This document shows, in pieces, positions 25,631 to 37,310 of a DNA stretch of 64,000 nt. Within the stretch, counting starts at the first letter, position 1; each line of letters opens with the position of its first letter. Origin of the DNA: Vermamoeba vermiformis (Eukaryota > Tubulinea > Echinamoebida); NCBI GenBank assembly GCA_045837725.1, contig JBEWZL010000214.1, forward strand, positions 1 through 64,000, in the 5' to 3' direction. The position numbers were made by a program, and so were the translations under genes. The notes beneath the pieces are model-generated. The model saw only the letters and a program-made list of their open reading frames with translations, made no database searches and had not been told where the DNA came from.

Positions 25631-26888
25631 TTAACATCTTGGGCATTGAGGAGCAAGCTCGGTAAAGTACTGATGTTTCAGCGCTTCTTTTGCTGTCACT
25701 CGTTTTCTTGGATCTCGTACGAAAAGCTGGTTTACCAAATCTACTGCTAACGGATCTGCGCTTTTAAACAACCGATCCTTCTTTTTCCAAATTTTTTCGT
25801 ATGCCAGATCCATCTTCGCAAACATTCTTGGCTTATTTAACAACTTTAAAAAAAATCAGCATGCAAATCCAGTTCGAAGTGAGGCATTTTAAAATCTGAT
25901 AACTTACCAGCTCTGTTAATATAATGCCTACAGCCCAGACGTCGTTTGGAAATAGGCCGTCATAATCAGCTCGAATCGAATCCGGGTTGCATAAACCAGC
26001 CTTCTTTCAGCTCATGTTGTCTGTCAGGCACGTAACCGCTGCCACTAAAGTCAGTCAAGTAGATGTGTGGCTTGTCATTGCGCCAATCCCACACGATGTT
26101 TTGTGGTGCTATTGAACGGTGAACAATGAAGTTCTCGTGGAGAACTGACACTGCCTACAATGAACTATTATCATAACGTATGTAGTATAAAACAATATTA
26201 AATCGACATTAATAGTATTATTGATGTATGGTGTTTAATCTAGGGCTCGTATTGTGCGTACCTGCAAAAGTTGGTAGATGACTTCTCTTGGACGATAGTT
26301 CTTGAGTATTTCAAAATCGAACTGATTATAGCGAGGGGTGATAACAATACTTCTCGAGGAAAAGTTATCGACATTCCGCCACGCAGCGTGAAGTTTGATG
26401 ATGTGCGGACAATTGAGCGGATCCAGTCTTTGATGTGCTGCCACCACACGGTCGTAGAAATTATTGTGGATACATTCACCAAAAAATTTCGTGCTCGTAA
26501 AGCCATTGGTTTCGTTTGGAATGCTTACAAGACTCAGGTATCGTTTTTTTGGATGTGCTGCAAGATCTACCACGTAATTTTTGTAATCTTCCGGCCAGTC
26601 TAAATGAGCAAATCTGGAAATAGGATTAACGTATAACTTTTCAAACGTTCGGTGGAAAGCAACAAGCTGCAAAGGACCGCGGAAGTAGTAAATAGAATTT
26701 TCTTATTTTCAAATTAATCGTATTTTATCCTATTACCTGTAGTGATTTTCTACATATTTTGGTAAAGGCATTGGTAAATTACCGCCAGAATATGACCTTG
26801 CCTCCCATACAATCTAATCAGAATTAAGTTAGTCTGTATTTTAAGAAGCACACGTTATTACGTGGTGTTTCAAGCGCCTTTTTTCCAT
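25631..26888 (-). pseudogene. pseudokinase copy B, probably broken
   Basis: Paralogue of copy A with the same exon layout: MEKRRLKHH, IVWEARSYSGGNLPMPLPKY, FAHLDWPEDYKNYVV, the central exon ([20 protein letters not shown]), [19 protein letters not shown] and the C-lobe. The catalytic Asp is again Ser, and TDFSG replaces DFG. At about 25965-25985 the frame ends in TGA after QPGFDSS. The homologous continuation (RADYDGLFPNDVWAVG) is one base out of frame and lacks several residues found in copy A, so a deletion with frameshift is likely. The last exon ([25 protein letters not shown]) is intact. An unrecognised intron could rescue it, but no splice signals are visible. Confidence 0.65.
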
Positions 26889-27081
26889 TTATATTTCGTA
26901 CAATCAGCGCAAAGTTTTGTTGTGATTGGTCCGTGCCTTCAAAAACAACAACACGCGCTCAACACTTCGACGGCAATAGTCATTCATGGCCATATTGATT
27001 AGTCAATATTAAGGACCATATTTATTGGACTTCTCCACGGACAATTTCCCTCACAAGTCAAATCCGTGATCTAAAACCACA

Positions 27082-28552
27082 ATGAATAGAAGATTGCAAA
27101 AACTACTTCTTGCGTGTATATTATCTATTTTAATATTTATGTTAATATTTATGTTATTTTCAAATGAGCCTGAATCGACATCTGAATCCGAGGATGATTT
27201 CACTCTTGTAATTGCCGTAATGTCAACACCTTTCAGTACAAAGAGGCGTGACGAAATTAGGGAGTCATATGTACAGCAGTATAAAGAGATATATTGTTCA
27301 TTTTGCAAAGATAATCGAACAGATCCGAAGGTAATTAATTTTATTTATTTTAGCCGGATAATTTGGAACCTCTTAGACATTAATAATTAACTATTACATA
27401 TTTTAAGAGTTGATAATGATATTAATCTAAATTACTTTTCAGGTGCGATTGTATTTTTTCATCGGATATTTTAAGGACGTCAACAACGATTCTATTCGAG
27501 AAGAGCAGCAAAAATACAATGACTTAATATATTTGGATCATATGCGAGAGAATATGGAGCGAGGAAAATCCCTAGAAGTCATGAAATGGCTCTATCGTAA
27601 TACCCGATCGACATTCGCAATGAAAGCTGACGATGATAGCTTTATTATCGTTCCAAATCTATTGAAAAGATTAGAAAAGTTTAAAAAAGACTATCCTAAA
27701 CGACGTAAGCACTATAATTCCTCTGCAATACCTCATTAATTAGATGCGTTTCTCTACGGTTGTACTAATAATCGATTTGGTTAAGATAGGAGTATTTATT
27801 ATGGATACCCATTGATCGATGATGCGAAGGACGAAGTAAAAGAGATATTCATGGCCGGTATGGGGTAAGATTCTTTATTTGGATCTCGCTCGCAAAAACA
27901 ATTAACAATTTTAATGCGTGTGCGCGTAATAACGATAATATTTAATCTATAGGTATATTGTAAGCAGAAATCTTGTCGAGTTTCTCGGATCCATGTCCAC
28001 AGCGTATACTGCAGGACCAGAAGATCAAGTCATCGCTACTCACGTTCATAGATATATTTTATATGGCAAGTATTAACATAACAATATCGACGTATTATTT
28101 TGATTGCGTATAACTTCGCATACTGAAAGTAAAATTCCAGTACGCGTTTTTACCAAATTTGGAAGCCATAGTATTAATTGATTATTTTTGATGCAGATAA
28201 GCAAAATTGGAACAAACAATTAGTAGTTATCGGCGATACGGTTCATTTCCATGATTACCCGCAATTCAAAGGTCCTTCATCGTGGGAGTTAAGTTGCCAA
28301 GATATCGTAGTTCATCAGCTCAAGAGTAGTGCTCATTTGCGAAAAACGAGCGAATATTTTGCTCAATGTTGTCAATTCGGCGAAAATAAGAAATTAGAAG
28401 ATCAATCGACGGATGTGCCGGAGATCTGTTCGTCGCCACAAAGCGAAACTACTTGCAACAACGGACAGTCACGTGGAATTGCTTGTCATAAGACGAAGCA
28501 ATTCAAAATTAGTGATAGGAGATACACGTACATTGACGAGTCTGTTGCGTAA
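27082..28552 (+). CDS. beta-1,3-galactosyltransferase-like glycosyltransferase (GT31)
   Basis: A type II Golgi membrane enzyme. The N-terminus MNRRLQKLLLACILSILIFM is a signal-anchor. The catalytic region contains LVIAVMSTPFSTKRRDEIRESY (the family's start block), VRLYFFIGYF, EVMKWLYRNT, the DxD metal/sugar-nucleotide motif as MKADDDSFI, YYGYPL, the AGMGYIVSRNLVEFL block and the late GPEDQVIATHV motif. These are hallmarks of glycosyltransferase family 31. Five exons join in phase; the third starts after an AAG acceptor near 27785. A C-terminal tail of about 60 residues after the catalytic domain is Cys- and Ser-rich. The sugar donor and acceptor cannot be told from sequence; galactose or N-acetylglucosamine is usual. 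Confidence 0.85.
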
Positions 28553-28761
28553 GAAGGTAACTAATGAGGTCAGATCCAGATTTGATCTGCCGAATAGGAA
28601 CACATTTTTAAATTTTATATAGAATAATCATAACGGCTTACTAATAATATGAATATGATCGTACTCTGTACTAACTTTGTGAATCGTAGGTAAATGTGGC
28701 ATAAAACTCAAACAGGCACTGGAATTCTATTTTCAACCGTAATATTCATCATATCAACACT

Positions 28762-29242
28762 ATGAGCACATTTTTAACGCGACAAATTAATGTACCAGTG
28801 GCTAACCCATTCACTCACACTAACGTTAGTTGCGATGTCTGCGGCGCTTCGCCGATCCAAGGAGTTAGATACAAGTGCGCAACCTGCCCTAATTTCGATA
28901 TGTGTGCAAGTAAGTATAATTTACTGTTTTTAGGATTGTAGTAAATTTTCTACAAATTAACTATTTATTTTTGTTTTTGTCGTTTTTTTGTGGCCTTAAA
29001 ATCTATCAATTCTACCAAGCGATCTTAATTTGTAAATACTAGGAAAAATATTAAATAGAAATATTAGGAAGGAATCCAATCACGACAACACACACGTGTT
29101 CTTAAAGCTCCGTTATCGCATTGCCGAAGAGCCGTCTAATGCCTCCGCGCTGTTGCCTCACGTGCGCGTTCAACCACCACCACAGCAACGAGCTGTCCCT
29201 GTGCCTGTACTCGACCGTCCTTATCCTCACAGAACCGATTAA
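28762..29242 (+). CDS. ZZ-type zinc-finger protein, copy 1
   Basis: Exon 1 (28762-28909) encodes a ZZ finger beginning VSCDVCGASPIQGVRYKCATCPNFDMCA. Copy 2 continues with NCEANVDNHDKSHVFLKL, supplying the remaining Cys and His ligands. Here the only acceptor that keeps frame (after 29042) gives RKILNRNIRKESNHDNTHVFLKL, so the equivalent cysteine seems lost. The tail (EEPSNASALLPHVRVQPPPQQ) is conserved between copies. ZZ fingers bind protein N-termini or histone tails, for example in p62- and NBR1-like adaptors. This small protein has no other domain. It may be a decaying copy. Confidence 0.55.
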
Positions 29243-29570
29243 CACTTGTATTATTATTATTATTATTGCTGGCAGTAGTACTATAACTAAATTCTTTAAA
29301 TTACAAGCAAAAGTTTCAGATCTGGCTTGACGGTGTTAATGCTCTCCACGGCCACAACTATGTATTGCGTATTATTGCTTAACTATAAACGATGTATACT
29401 AGTTTCATTTCGAAACAGGACCGGTTTGGAAATCTCGGGTTGTTGTAGGTAAACGTGTCAAATTCCTTTTGACGTGAAAATCAGATTAAAGCAGGAACGC
29501 AAGTTGTGACCTCAACTCGATTTTGTTCATTGCATTACTTATATTCTTATTACTCAACATCATATTAATC

Positions 29571-30082
29571 ATGTTTTCTGGACGCCGTATGGTCCAACCT
29601 GCTAGCACTGTGCCCGTTCACACTTCCGTGGGTTGTGACGTCTGTGGGGCTTCACCGATCCAGGGGATTAGATACAAATGCGTTAATTGCCCTAATTTTG
29701 ACTTATGTGCAAGTAAGAATGCCTTGTAATAGCACTGTTTTGCATGGGATTGGTTTATCGGCAGATCTGCTTTAAAAAAGTCGAGTATTGACCAAATAAT
29801 TTATATGCAAATGAACATTATCATTTTATATATTAATTTTCAAAAATCCTGGATAGGGAATCAAGTCTTTCGTAAACAATTGCGAATCTGATCTTAACTG
29901 CTTGTTTACTTACAGACTGCGAGGCCAACGTTGATAATCACGACAAGTCACACGTGTTTCTAAAATTACGCACTCCCGTAGTCGAGGAGCCCTCGAACGC
30001 GCACGCATTGTTGCCGGGTGTCAGAGTCAAGACAGATGAACCCAAACTGAACATTCCTCACGATCAAGTACGCTTTGATTAA
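29571..30082 (+). CDS. ZZ-type zinc-finger protein, copy 2
   Basis: Two exons, 29571-29712 and 29916-30082, joined in phase 1 by a GTAAGA donor and an ACAG acceptor. The product is about 103 residues: a short N-terminus (MFSGRRMVQPAST), then a complete ZZ finger with ligands CDVC, YKCVNC, DLCANCE and two histidines in NHDKSH, followed by VFLKLRTPVVEEPSNAHALLPGVRVK. This is the most intact of three related units within 5 kb. In larger proteins (NBR1, p62) ZZ domains recognise N-degrons; here the domain stands almost alone. Binding partners are unknown. Confidence 0.75.
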
Positions 30083-30334
30083 TACAAGAAGTTTAAATCG
30101 TGTCTATTTGTACCGCTAACTCGGTCTTGTAATAAAAAAATTTAATAACAATGAAACTTTTCGTTAACGGGATCCGGTCGTTACGCCTTTGCCGAAAATG
30201 TTAATGATTAACCTTGATCCACGAATATTATTTTCTTTTATATAAACGACACAAATAACGTTTATAATGCGAGTTACGGACGCTTCTAATGTATGCCGAG
30301 TTTAGATCCAAAATTTAATTTATGATCGTTCCGG

Positions 30335-32037
30335 TTACATAGTGCCTCTATTAATTAAATCAACCATAACCAAGTGTTTCATATGCGCAAACCGTTCCAG
30401 AACTGCTCCTTTGGTTACATTTCCAGTAAATAGTACTCGGGTCAAGTTGGTTAATGTTGTCAAATAATCGAGGTGGTGTTCGTTTGCGATGAATCGTAAT
30501 ATCAGCGAGTTCAAGTTAGTTAATTTGGCCATATGCACGAACCATCCAATTGAATTTTGGGCAACGGTGTCTAAGTGTTTTAGATTCGTAAATCTGTTTT
30601 CGAGATCCGTACTTGAATCTTTCGGAGGCTGATCAAAAACGAGCCCCGTCAAGTTAGTTAGTGTACTTAGACTATCATAGAGCTCATGCGTCACTTCTGT
30701 ATTAAGATTGAGATAAACGAGGCCTGTCAGATGCGCAATGTCCAACTGCTCCAAGTCATATGGCTCTCCATCTCCATATACGACTAACGACTTTAATTTC
30801 GTTAATGTTCTGATATAGCTCTCGTCTCTATCCAAGTTATAGCGTATTTGCAAGTTTGTTAAATTTGTCAAGTGAGACAAATGCTGTGTTTGTCGGGTGC
30901 TTTCAACGCTTAATTCTTGCAGTCCAGCCAAGCACGTGATATTTTCAGTGAATTCCACGACTTCGCCGGCAATTGTAAGTTGCGTCAAATTCGGTGCATT
31001 AACATAAGGCCAAAGTTGTGGTCCTATAAGATCATCACGGAAGTAAAGTTCTACGGTCTCGAGTGCTGTCAATGCTGTCAAAAATGTGAAGTTTCCCTGA
31101 ATGGTCGGACCATCTCCGATGGCAGTCAGCGAGAGGTCTTTCAAGTTCGTTAATGCTGCCAATTGTGAAGTAATCTGCAGTAGATCTTCTTCGACCGCAA
31201 GTGTCAATCGTGTCAGTTTTGTATTTGCATCTAAGTGGGATATTGACGGGGCGGAGTAATTGAGGTATTCTAAATTAGGCAATAGATATTGTGGACATCG
31301 ATGACGACAGACAAATTTGGTCAAATTTTGGAATCGGCTGATAGTCGTACTGTATTCTTCGTTAAATGCTCCATCTTCGACCAAAACCAAGGACAATTCT
31401 CGGAGTTTTAGAGGCGCAGGTATTTTTGCCAACAGATCTGCCTCTTCTCTATCCATTAATACTAAGCTCAAACTCTTAAGATTTGACAAGACTTCAAATG
31501 GTTGAGTTTCTCTCCACGAAGCGCTTTTCATCTTCAATTTGGTCAAGTTGCGATAATGGGCTAACAGCTTCTCGGGATATTGTGCTCTAAGTCTGAAATA
31601 TTGCAGATTTGTTAAGCTTGACAAGTGCATCCACTCGTTTGCGCTTTTCAATGCCAAAAATCGCTCCAGATGTAGACTAGTAGCATGAGTAAGACGAGAA
31701 AGTTGTAGAATTTGTTGCATATCTCCTCTGAAGCGAGATTTGAGAAAAGTTATGCCGATGGGGTGATTGTATTGCATTAACCGGTCTATTATCTCCTCTA
31801 ACGTCTGTAGATCGGTCCAATAAAATATAAATGTGTCGTATTGGATTATTCTGAACCATTCTTTCGATGTGGCTCGTGCCAAGCGCTTTGATCTGTCATC
31901 CAAAATTTGTAAAATAATTTTCTTTAATTCCAAAGGCAATGAATCCTATTTTAGTCGTTAGGATTTCCTTTTTAAAGCGTAATAAAATTACAATTATAAT
32001 ATTCTGTATCCTGGTACGGTAGTGGAAAGTTTACCAT
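30335..32037 (-). CDS. F-box / leucine-rich-repeat protein
   Basis: A nearly uninterrupted exon (30335-31954) encodes an N-terminal F-box (LPLELKKIILQILDDRSKRLARATSKEWFRII) and about 18 repeats of the form L-T-N-L-x-x-L-x-L. No ATG lies in-frame upstream in the exon. The best start is a three-base ATG exon at 32035-32037 followed by GTAAAC and rejoining at GATTCATTG to give MDSLPLELKK. This is a reasonable but unproven model. The product would be an SCF substrate adaptor with a solenoid of LRRs. I see no frameshift. Confidence 0.75.
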
Positions 32038-32370
32038 TGTGCAATCAAAATTCTGACAATACAGAGGTATTAATTATAGTCCTCTTTGTAAATTAAGGTT
32101 CACTATTAGTAAAATAATAATGCATAACGAGCTGTTGTGTTCTAGCTCGTTTGAGATCTTGACTGTTTAAGACAAGTAACTACGATCTTGAAAAATTTTG
32201 ATAGAACACCAATAATATTATCTCGGTAGTAACTTCTCTTGCTTACACAACTTGTCACGTTTACCGACTCGAGTTAAATAAGGAAATAGCCCTGATTGAC
32301 AAATCGAAGTCTTTGACGAGACATAAAAAGAAATGACCACGTCGTTTATTGTATTATAATAAATCTCACC
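32038..32370. other. intergenic, divergent F-box/LRR and ZZ-remnant promoters
   Basis: Start codons point away from each other on either side (32037 minus and 32371 plus). No open frame or repeat of note. It is presumably a shared or back-to-back promoter region. Confidence 0.4.
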
Positions 32371-32993
32371 ATGAGCACAGCAGTACTGTCATTCACTCCT
32401 TCCATTACCGACTTGCATCTGAATACCATTAACGGTGTTCTCGGCGATGTAAGTCAAACTGACCTTAACGAATTTTCATCGCCTCAGCAACGCGTGCAAG
32501 CGCATCTCAAATATGTCTTGAATATCGTAAGTACCAAATTTCGAATTTTAGTATTTTTTGGTATTTAATTTGATTTATTTTCAAGCTCGAATCCGGTCAA
32601 TTTGCTCCAACAAGCTTGACTGTCTCTCAAATGCACAATAGAAGCAAATGCATAAATATCCTTCCATCCATTGTTCGATGAGCGTCAAGTCCATGTCGCG
32701 GATGTAGGCGAACTTGAGCGCAAGTAAGTATACACAGCTTATTAACGACCTCAATATTATACTCACAAAAATATTTGTTTTGGATCGGATTTACAGTGTA
32801 AATGCGTGACATTATTTTTTACGAAATTTCAAACGGTGTTAGCTGATTGGTTCGTTTTTTAGACTGCGAGACACTGGACACCGGCCACAACAAAAGTCAC
32901 GTGTTCTTAAAGCTGAAATTTGCCATCACCAAAGAGCCTGACAACACTACCCCGCTGTTGCCGAACATCACAGTGCAAGCGAACAATAGTTAG
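32371..32993 (+). pseudogene. ZZ-family remnant fused to an unrelated N-terminal exon
   Basis: The last part (about 32865-32993) clearly matches the second exon of the ZZ genes: DCETLDTGHNKSHVFLKLKF, then EPDNTTPLLPNITVQ, ending at TAG 32991. The expected first ZZ exon is absent. Instead an open frame beginning MSTAVLSFTPSITDLHLNTI at 32371 joins a second exon that hits a stop before a ZZ-like AGCGCAAGTAAG donor near 32721. I could not make a continuous reading, so it is probably a rearranged, non-functional copy. The N-terminal exon has no recognised relatives. Confidence 0.4.
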
Positions 32994-33290
32994 TTCTACT
33001 TTAACTAGGCCAAAAAGTCGAGTCATTTTTACCAAGTTATTTTGATAGTCGATCGTTGGTGTATCTGCAGTTGGAAATTTTTTTACTTGTGCATAAAAAG
33101 TTGGAATGAAAATAGGTGACATTCGTCACGTGATTGTCAATATTAGTGACGTTACAAGTCGTCATTATTTGGTGACCTTCCTACAATAAATATACACGCT
33201 ATTTTCCTTACAAAGTGATTTCCGTCGTGCTGACGTTGTCACGGAAATTTAAATCTAATTTGACATTTTGTATTGAATATATCCACATCA

Positions 33291-34523
33291 ATGGCAGGAG
33301 AATCGTTACAAAGACGCAATAGAAGTCAAGCTATTTTGTTGATAGCAGGCGTCATTGTATTCGTTATAATGTGGGCTGCATTTTCTGCTGAAAACGTAGA
33401 TTTGGGTATACTTTAGAATTGATGATATTAAATAATTGAATTAATATTGATTTTCAGACCGCAATCTGCCAACTTTGGAGGTAAATTCGGGATTGATAGG
33501 AAAAATAAACTAATCAAATAACAGACAGGCCAAAAAATATTATATTCTCCTCAAAAATTAAACCCCGATGGCAGCTTTAAAGCTTTAGAAGGAAATACTA
33601 TCATCACTTTCTTCGATCCGAAGAAAAATCCAGTTTGGCAAGGTGCGCTCGTCAAAAGTCAGCAGATCGTGAAAGAAAGCAATATCAGCGATTGCTTTTC
33701 GATACTACCACCCTCAAGCTTCCATATTACTGCGTTCGACTTGTTTACCGAAGTACAGAAAAGACCAGATTACGTCGTAAGTTTTTAAAGTCATCTTGCT
33801 TGACACTTCACGCGATGAATATTCATAAACATCTAATTCAGGCAAATGTACCGTTTTCGAAAGTTGAAGAGGAAATGATCAATAGATTAAGGTAAATTCC
33901 TCGCTGTTTGAATCGTACATTAATTTGTCTAAATCTGGAATGTGAACTAGGCCTGTATTCAAGCGCGAAAATGAAAGCCCATCGTTGTACGAGTTTACGT
34001 TCAAAAATGTCACGTTTGGACCACCAAGAAAGGCCTTCGTCATTGAAGTTGAATGTACCGAACGGGAAAAGTTACTCCGCTGGCGTGAAGGTGCGCGTTA
34101 CAAATTACGATACGACTAGCCCAGCGAAATTAAGCTATATTTAACTAGAAATTACTGCGCTGACAGATTTGCATCTCCAACCTGCGAGATTTCACTTGGG
34201 GCTTGCGTACCTGCGATACAAAGTACCTGACGAGCTTGAGGCTGAACGAGTACGAATTTGGCATCTATTGATGGAGTACGGACTTGAACGTATTGTTACA
34301 TCTAGTCTTAATGATCTTATTATGATCGATACTTAGGTTATGGCAAGATGTCATCAAGAAGGAACCAATCGTTCATCCCAGCAGACCAAGGTTGACATTT
34401 TTTAGGTGAGAACTTAGCCATTTGCGATTGCATATGACTAATGCTCTTTGGATGCGCAGGGATATGACTCACTTTGGCTTAACGCCACTGTATGAAGAGA
34501 ACAAGGAGCTACTCGACTATTGA
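33291..34523 (+). CDS. 2H phosphoesterase-like protein (DUF1868 type) with N-terminal membrane anchor
   Basis: MAGESLQRRNRSQAILLIAG opens a type II membrane anchor (AILLIAGVIVFVIMWAAF). The lumenal part matches the DUF1868 group of the 2H (2'-5' RNA ligase/cyclic phosphodiesterase) superfamily: GQKILYSPQKLNPDGSFKAL, GNTIITFFDP, FSILPPSSFHITAFDL (first H-x-T motif), KLLRWRE, then RFHLGLAYLRY in which the second motif reads HLG rather than H-x-T/S. The end RPRLTFFRDMTHFGLTPLYE is also typical. Eight exons join in phase: phase 1 via GTGCGC before EITALTDL, and phase 2 via GTACGG before LWQDVIKK. The altered second motif may weaken catalysis. Substrate unknown. Confidence 0.7.
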
Positions 34524-34596
34524 TCAAACAGCCTTTGATGTTTGATAATAAAGTGAACGATTGTCACTCGTTTGGTTTTATTACGATTCTTGAAGA

Positions 34597-36316
34597 CTAC
34601 TGCAAATATGACATGTCAAATTTGATCTCGTATATTTCATTGCCAGATAGACCGAGGGCTTTGTTGTCATTAATGATGAAAATATCTACTATTAAGTCGT
34701 TGATGTAACCAATAATCGCTCGTTTGCTGATTGAAAAGAAAACTTGACACAGCTTGCTTTTGTGGGAAGTATGCCACGTTAAAATGTCTCTATTTAACCA
34801 ACGAAAAAAGAATGCACGTTCTGGCAAGCTGATCGAGAGGTAAGGGTCAGGCAAGTGCTCGATTTTGTCTGGCATAGTGTTTGTATCTTGTACGTGGGTA
34901 GTCCACAATTCATTGGTCAGTGCACGAACAGTGAATACTCCAGATTCTGAGAAAAAAAGTTTAGGTTAAAACCGAATAAATTTGCGGTCTTACTTGAAAA
35001 TGTGCAGTAATATGGTGAGCCTGGGAATACAACAAAATTATCCCAAGCTTCAATTTTCACTTCTTTAGGCGGTTGTTGCTGATAGGATTGGCGGTGTATC
35101 ATTTTCCGCGAATTGACATCGAATATTGCTAGTGCCATGCAGGGATCCCAAAATATCTTCAAGTAGGACCCATTTTCATTCTCGAATAGCTGCATAATGC
35201 CACTGAAACGGTCTGTTGGCTTTTCATTAAGCTGCCCGTTGTAAAGTTCAATTTTTTTCAGATTGATGCGGTCGATCTCGAATATTGAGTAAGTTGCATT
35301 CACTAGGTCATGACTAAGGACATACGCAACAGGTCTTAATGTCGATGGTACGTAGTCTAAAGGATCTGAAAAATCGAACGTAGCTACGTCGATCGCAGTT
35401 GTTATCGATCGGAAATTTAACTTCGCAGCATTATTCTCTTCGTCTTCCGTCCACAAGATCCAATTATCACCTAGCAAAGTACGTAAGTATTACAAATGAG
35501 AGCAGAATTATATTATACGTACCATATACCATGCGATCTGTTGGTGGATGGTTACTTAGGCACGTGACATCTCGTTCATGAACCAAAACGTCACTTTCAA
35601 CGCGGAAATATTTCATGGTACTTTTGTTCGGGGAAAGCAATCCGATCGTCTGATCTATTAGTATACGGCTTATATTAGACAGTCATAAGAATAATAGTGT
35701 GTAAAGTACTTGCCGGCAAAGTTAAAAAACGGGTTAAAAACGACTGAAATCGGTAGTCTTGCTGTTAGTAACGCTTTTGTTGCGTTGTATACAATCAAGT
35801 CTTTGTCTAAAAATAAAAGTAAATCTTTTCTCCATGGAACTTGAAAGCTTCTCAATCGTGTGTTGTGTGGATTCAAATCTGTCAAAGCGAAGTAGGAGAC
35901 TGAATGTCCTTCGTCCACGAGCGAATCTATCACAATAAGACGCCGGAATTGTTGGCTCATATCTTCTTTTAATACGTCGGTGTATGACAGTGGGAATGCT
36001 GATTGGATGCGTTTAATCCAGGTGAAGCTAAGCGGATCAGACAACCACGAATTGAACGTTTTGCATACTGTCCGCAATATAAATATTCTCTTGATCGACA
36101 GAAAAATAGTCACGTTGAGAAACGCGTCTTTGCTGGAGAATAAAGCATTTTCAGATCTGCTCGGCAGGAAAAAATTAGAGAAATCTAATTAAGTGGTGGT
36201 ATTATACTCCTCAATTTTACTTACGTGTGTTCCATAAATCGTGTTGAATCGCTAATTTGTCAGCACCCGGTGAATGGTGCGCTTTGTCGACGGCGCGTTT
36301 TCTGCAGAAAAAGATA
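34597..36316 (-). CDS. F-box protein, 5' end unresolved
   Basis: An F-box is read as KDAFLNVTIFLSIKRIFILRTVCKTFNSWLSDP, preceded by a short exon (KRAVDKAHHSPGADKLAIQH) for which no start codon is visible before the neighbouring gene at 36372. Downstream exons (DQTIGLLSPNKSTMKYFRVE, GDNWILWTEDEENNAAKLNF and SGVFTVRALTNELWTTHV) form a beta-rich C-terminal region with no recognised family. One intron at about 35715 uses a GC donor (GCAAGT) rather than GT. The last exon ends at 34597. It probably works as an SCF adaptor. It is head-to-head with another F-box gene only about 55 bp away. Confidence 0.6.
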
Positions 36317-36371
36317 AGAAAAAAAATCAAGCGTAGATTCTCAATCGATTGTCTAACCGATTATTAATTCA

Positions 36372-37310
36372 ATGGAGACTACAGCAGTTAACGCGTTAAC
36401 GATATCGTTAGAGGCACTGCCACGGGAGCTGTTGTCGTATTGTTTTAGCATGTTATCCTCAGATTATTTCTATGGAGACCTATGGCGCATCGGACTAGTC
36501 AGTAAAGTGTGCTTAGAGCAGATAAATGATGTCAAGAATCGATTCCCCCAAAAAATGCATGGTAAGTCAGAATGGAATTTTTCTTGATCGGATCTCACTT
36601 CCATTATTTTTTAAAATTATTTTCTTCCTGAAAGTGTATATAAGACATGAAAAAACTAAACATAATTACGGTTTAATTTTTGTACGTTAATTATTTATCA
36701 ATTATTTTTTCAGTCGATCCAAGCGAATTTGAAGCGAGTGTGCTACAAATCTTAAGGACTACAATAGCAGTTGATGACATAAAGTGTAAATTGAAAGCAC
36801 ATATGCAGCGTTACAAGTTTCCTGCGCTCACAAAACAATACCGAAAAGAATGCAACCAGTGTCGAGCCCCTGTGACTTGCTTATTGCAATGTAAGTGCTA
36901 GTTATAATTACTCGCGCATTTAAAGCACTTTTTTAATAATACCATAAGTTTCTTATCGAATACGTTCGTTCAATTTTTTCATGCCTGATCTTGGTATTAT
37001 TTTAGTGGAGAACTCTTACGAAGAAAAAGGCGATCGATTTGAAATGCGTACGTATTAAAAGAATTGTTATCGTTCACTGAATTAAGTTCATGAATCATTT
37101 GCAGGCTGGAGACAAGAAGCCATGAATTGGTGTTCCGAGAAACACAGTTTAGTATTGACTACTAACACTCGGATAAAAGGATACTATATGTGGGAGTATT
37201 ATGATGATTCGTATAAGAGGCATAAAGTGCTCTCCGTCGATGAGGCAATCAACGAGATCATTCAACGGCGGACTACGATATTACAGATTCACCTGGAGGG
37301 AAAATCCTGA
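36372..37310 (+). CDS. F-box-like protein
   Basis: The ATG at 36372 gives METTAVNALTISLEALPREL, continuing into an F-box-like helix set (LPRELLSYCFSMLSSDYFYGDLWRIGLVSKVCLEQI). Five exons join in phase via GTAAGT, GTAAGT, GTACGT and so on: VDPSEFEASVLQILRTTIAV, NQCRAPVTCLLQ, LENSYEEKGDRFEM, and RWRQEAMNWCSEKHSLVLTT with a final KGYYMWEYYDDSYKRHKVLS segment. I do not recognise the C-terminal region, though its WEYYDD and CSEKH elements suggest a small beta domain. Length is about 195 residues. It may share a promoter with the minus-strand F-box gene ending at 36316. Confidence 0.6.
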
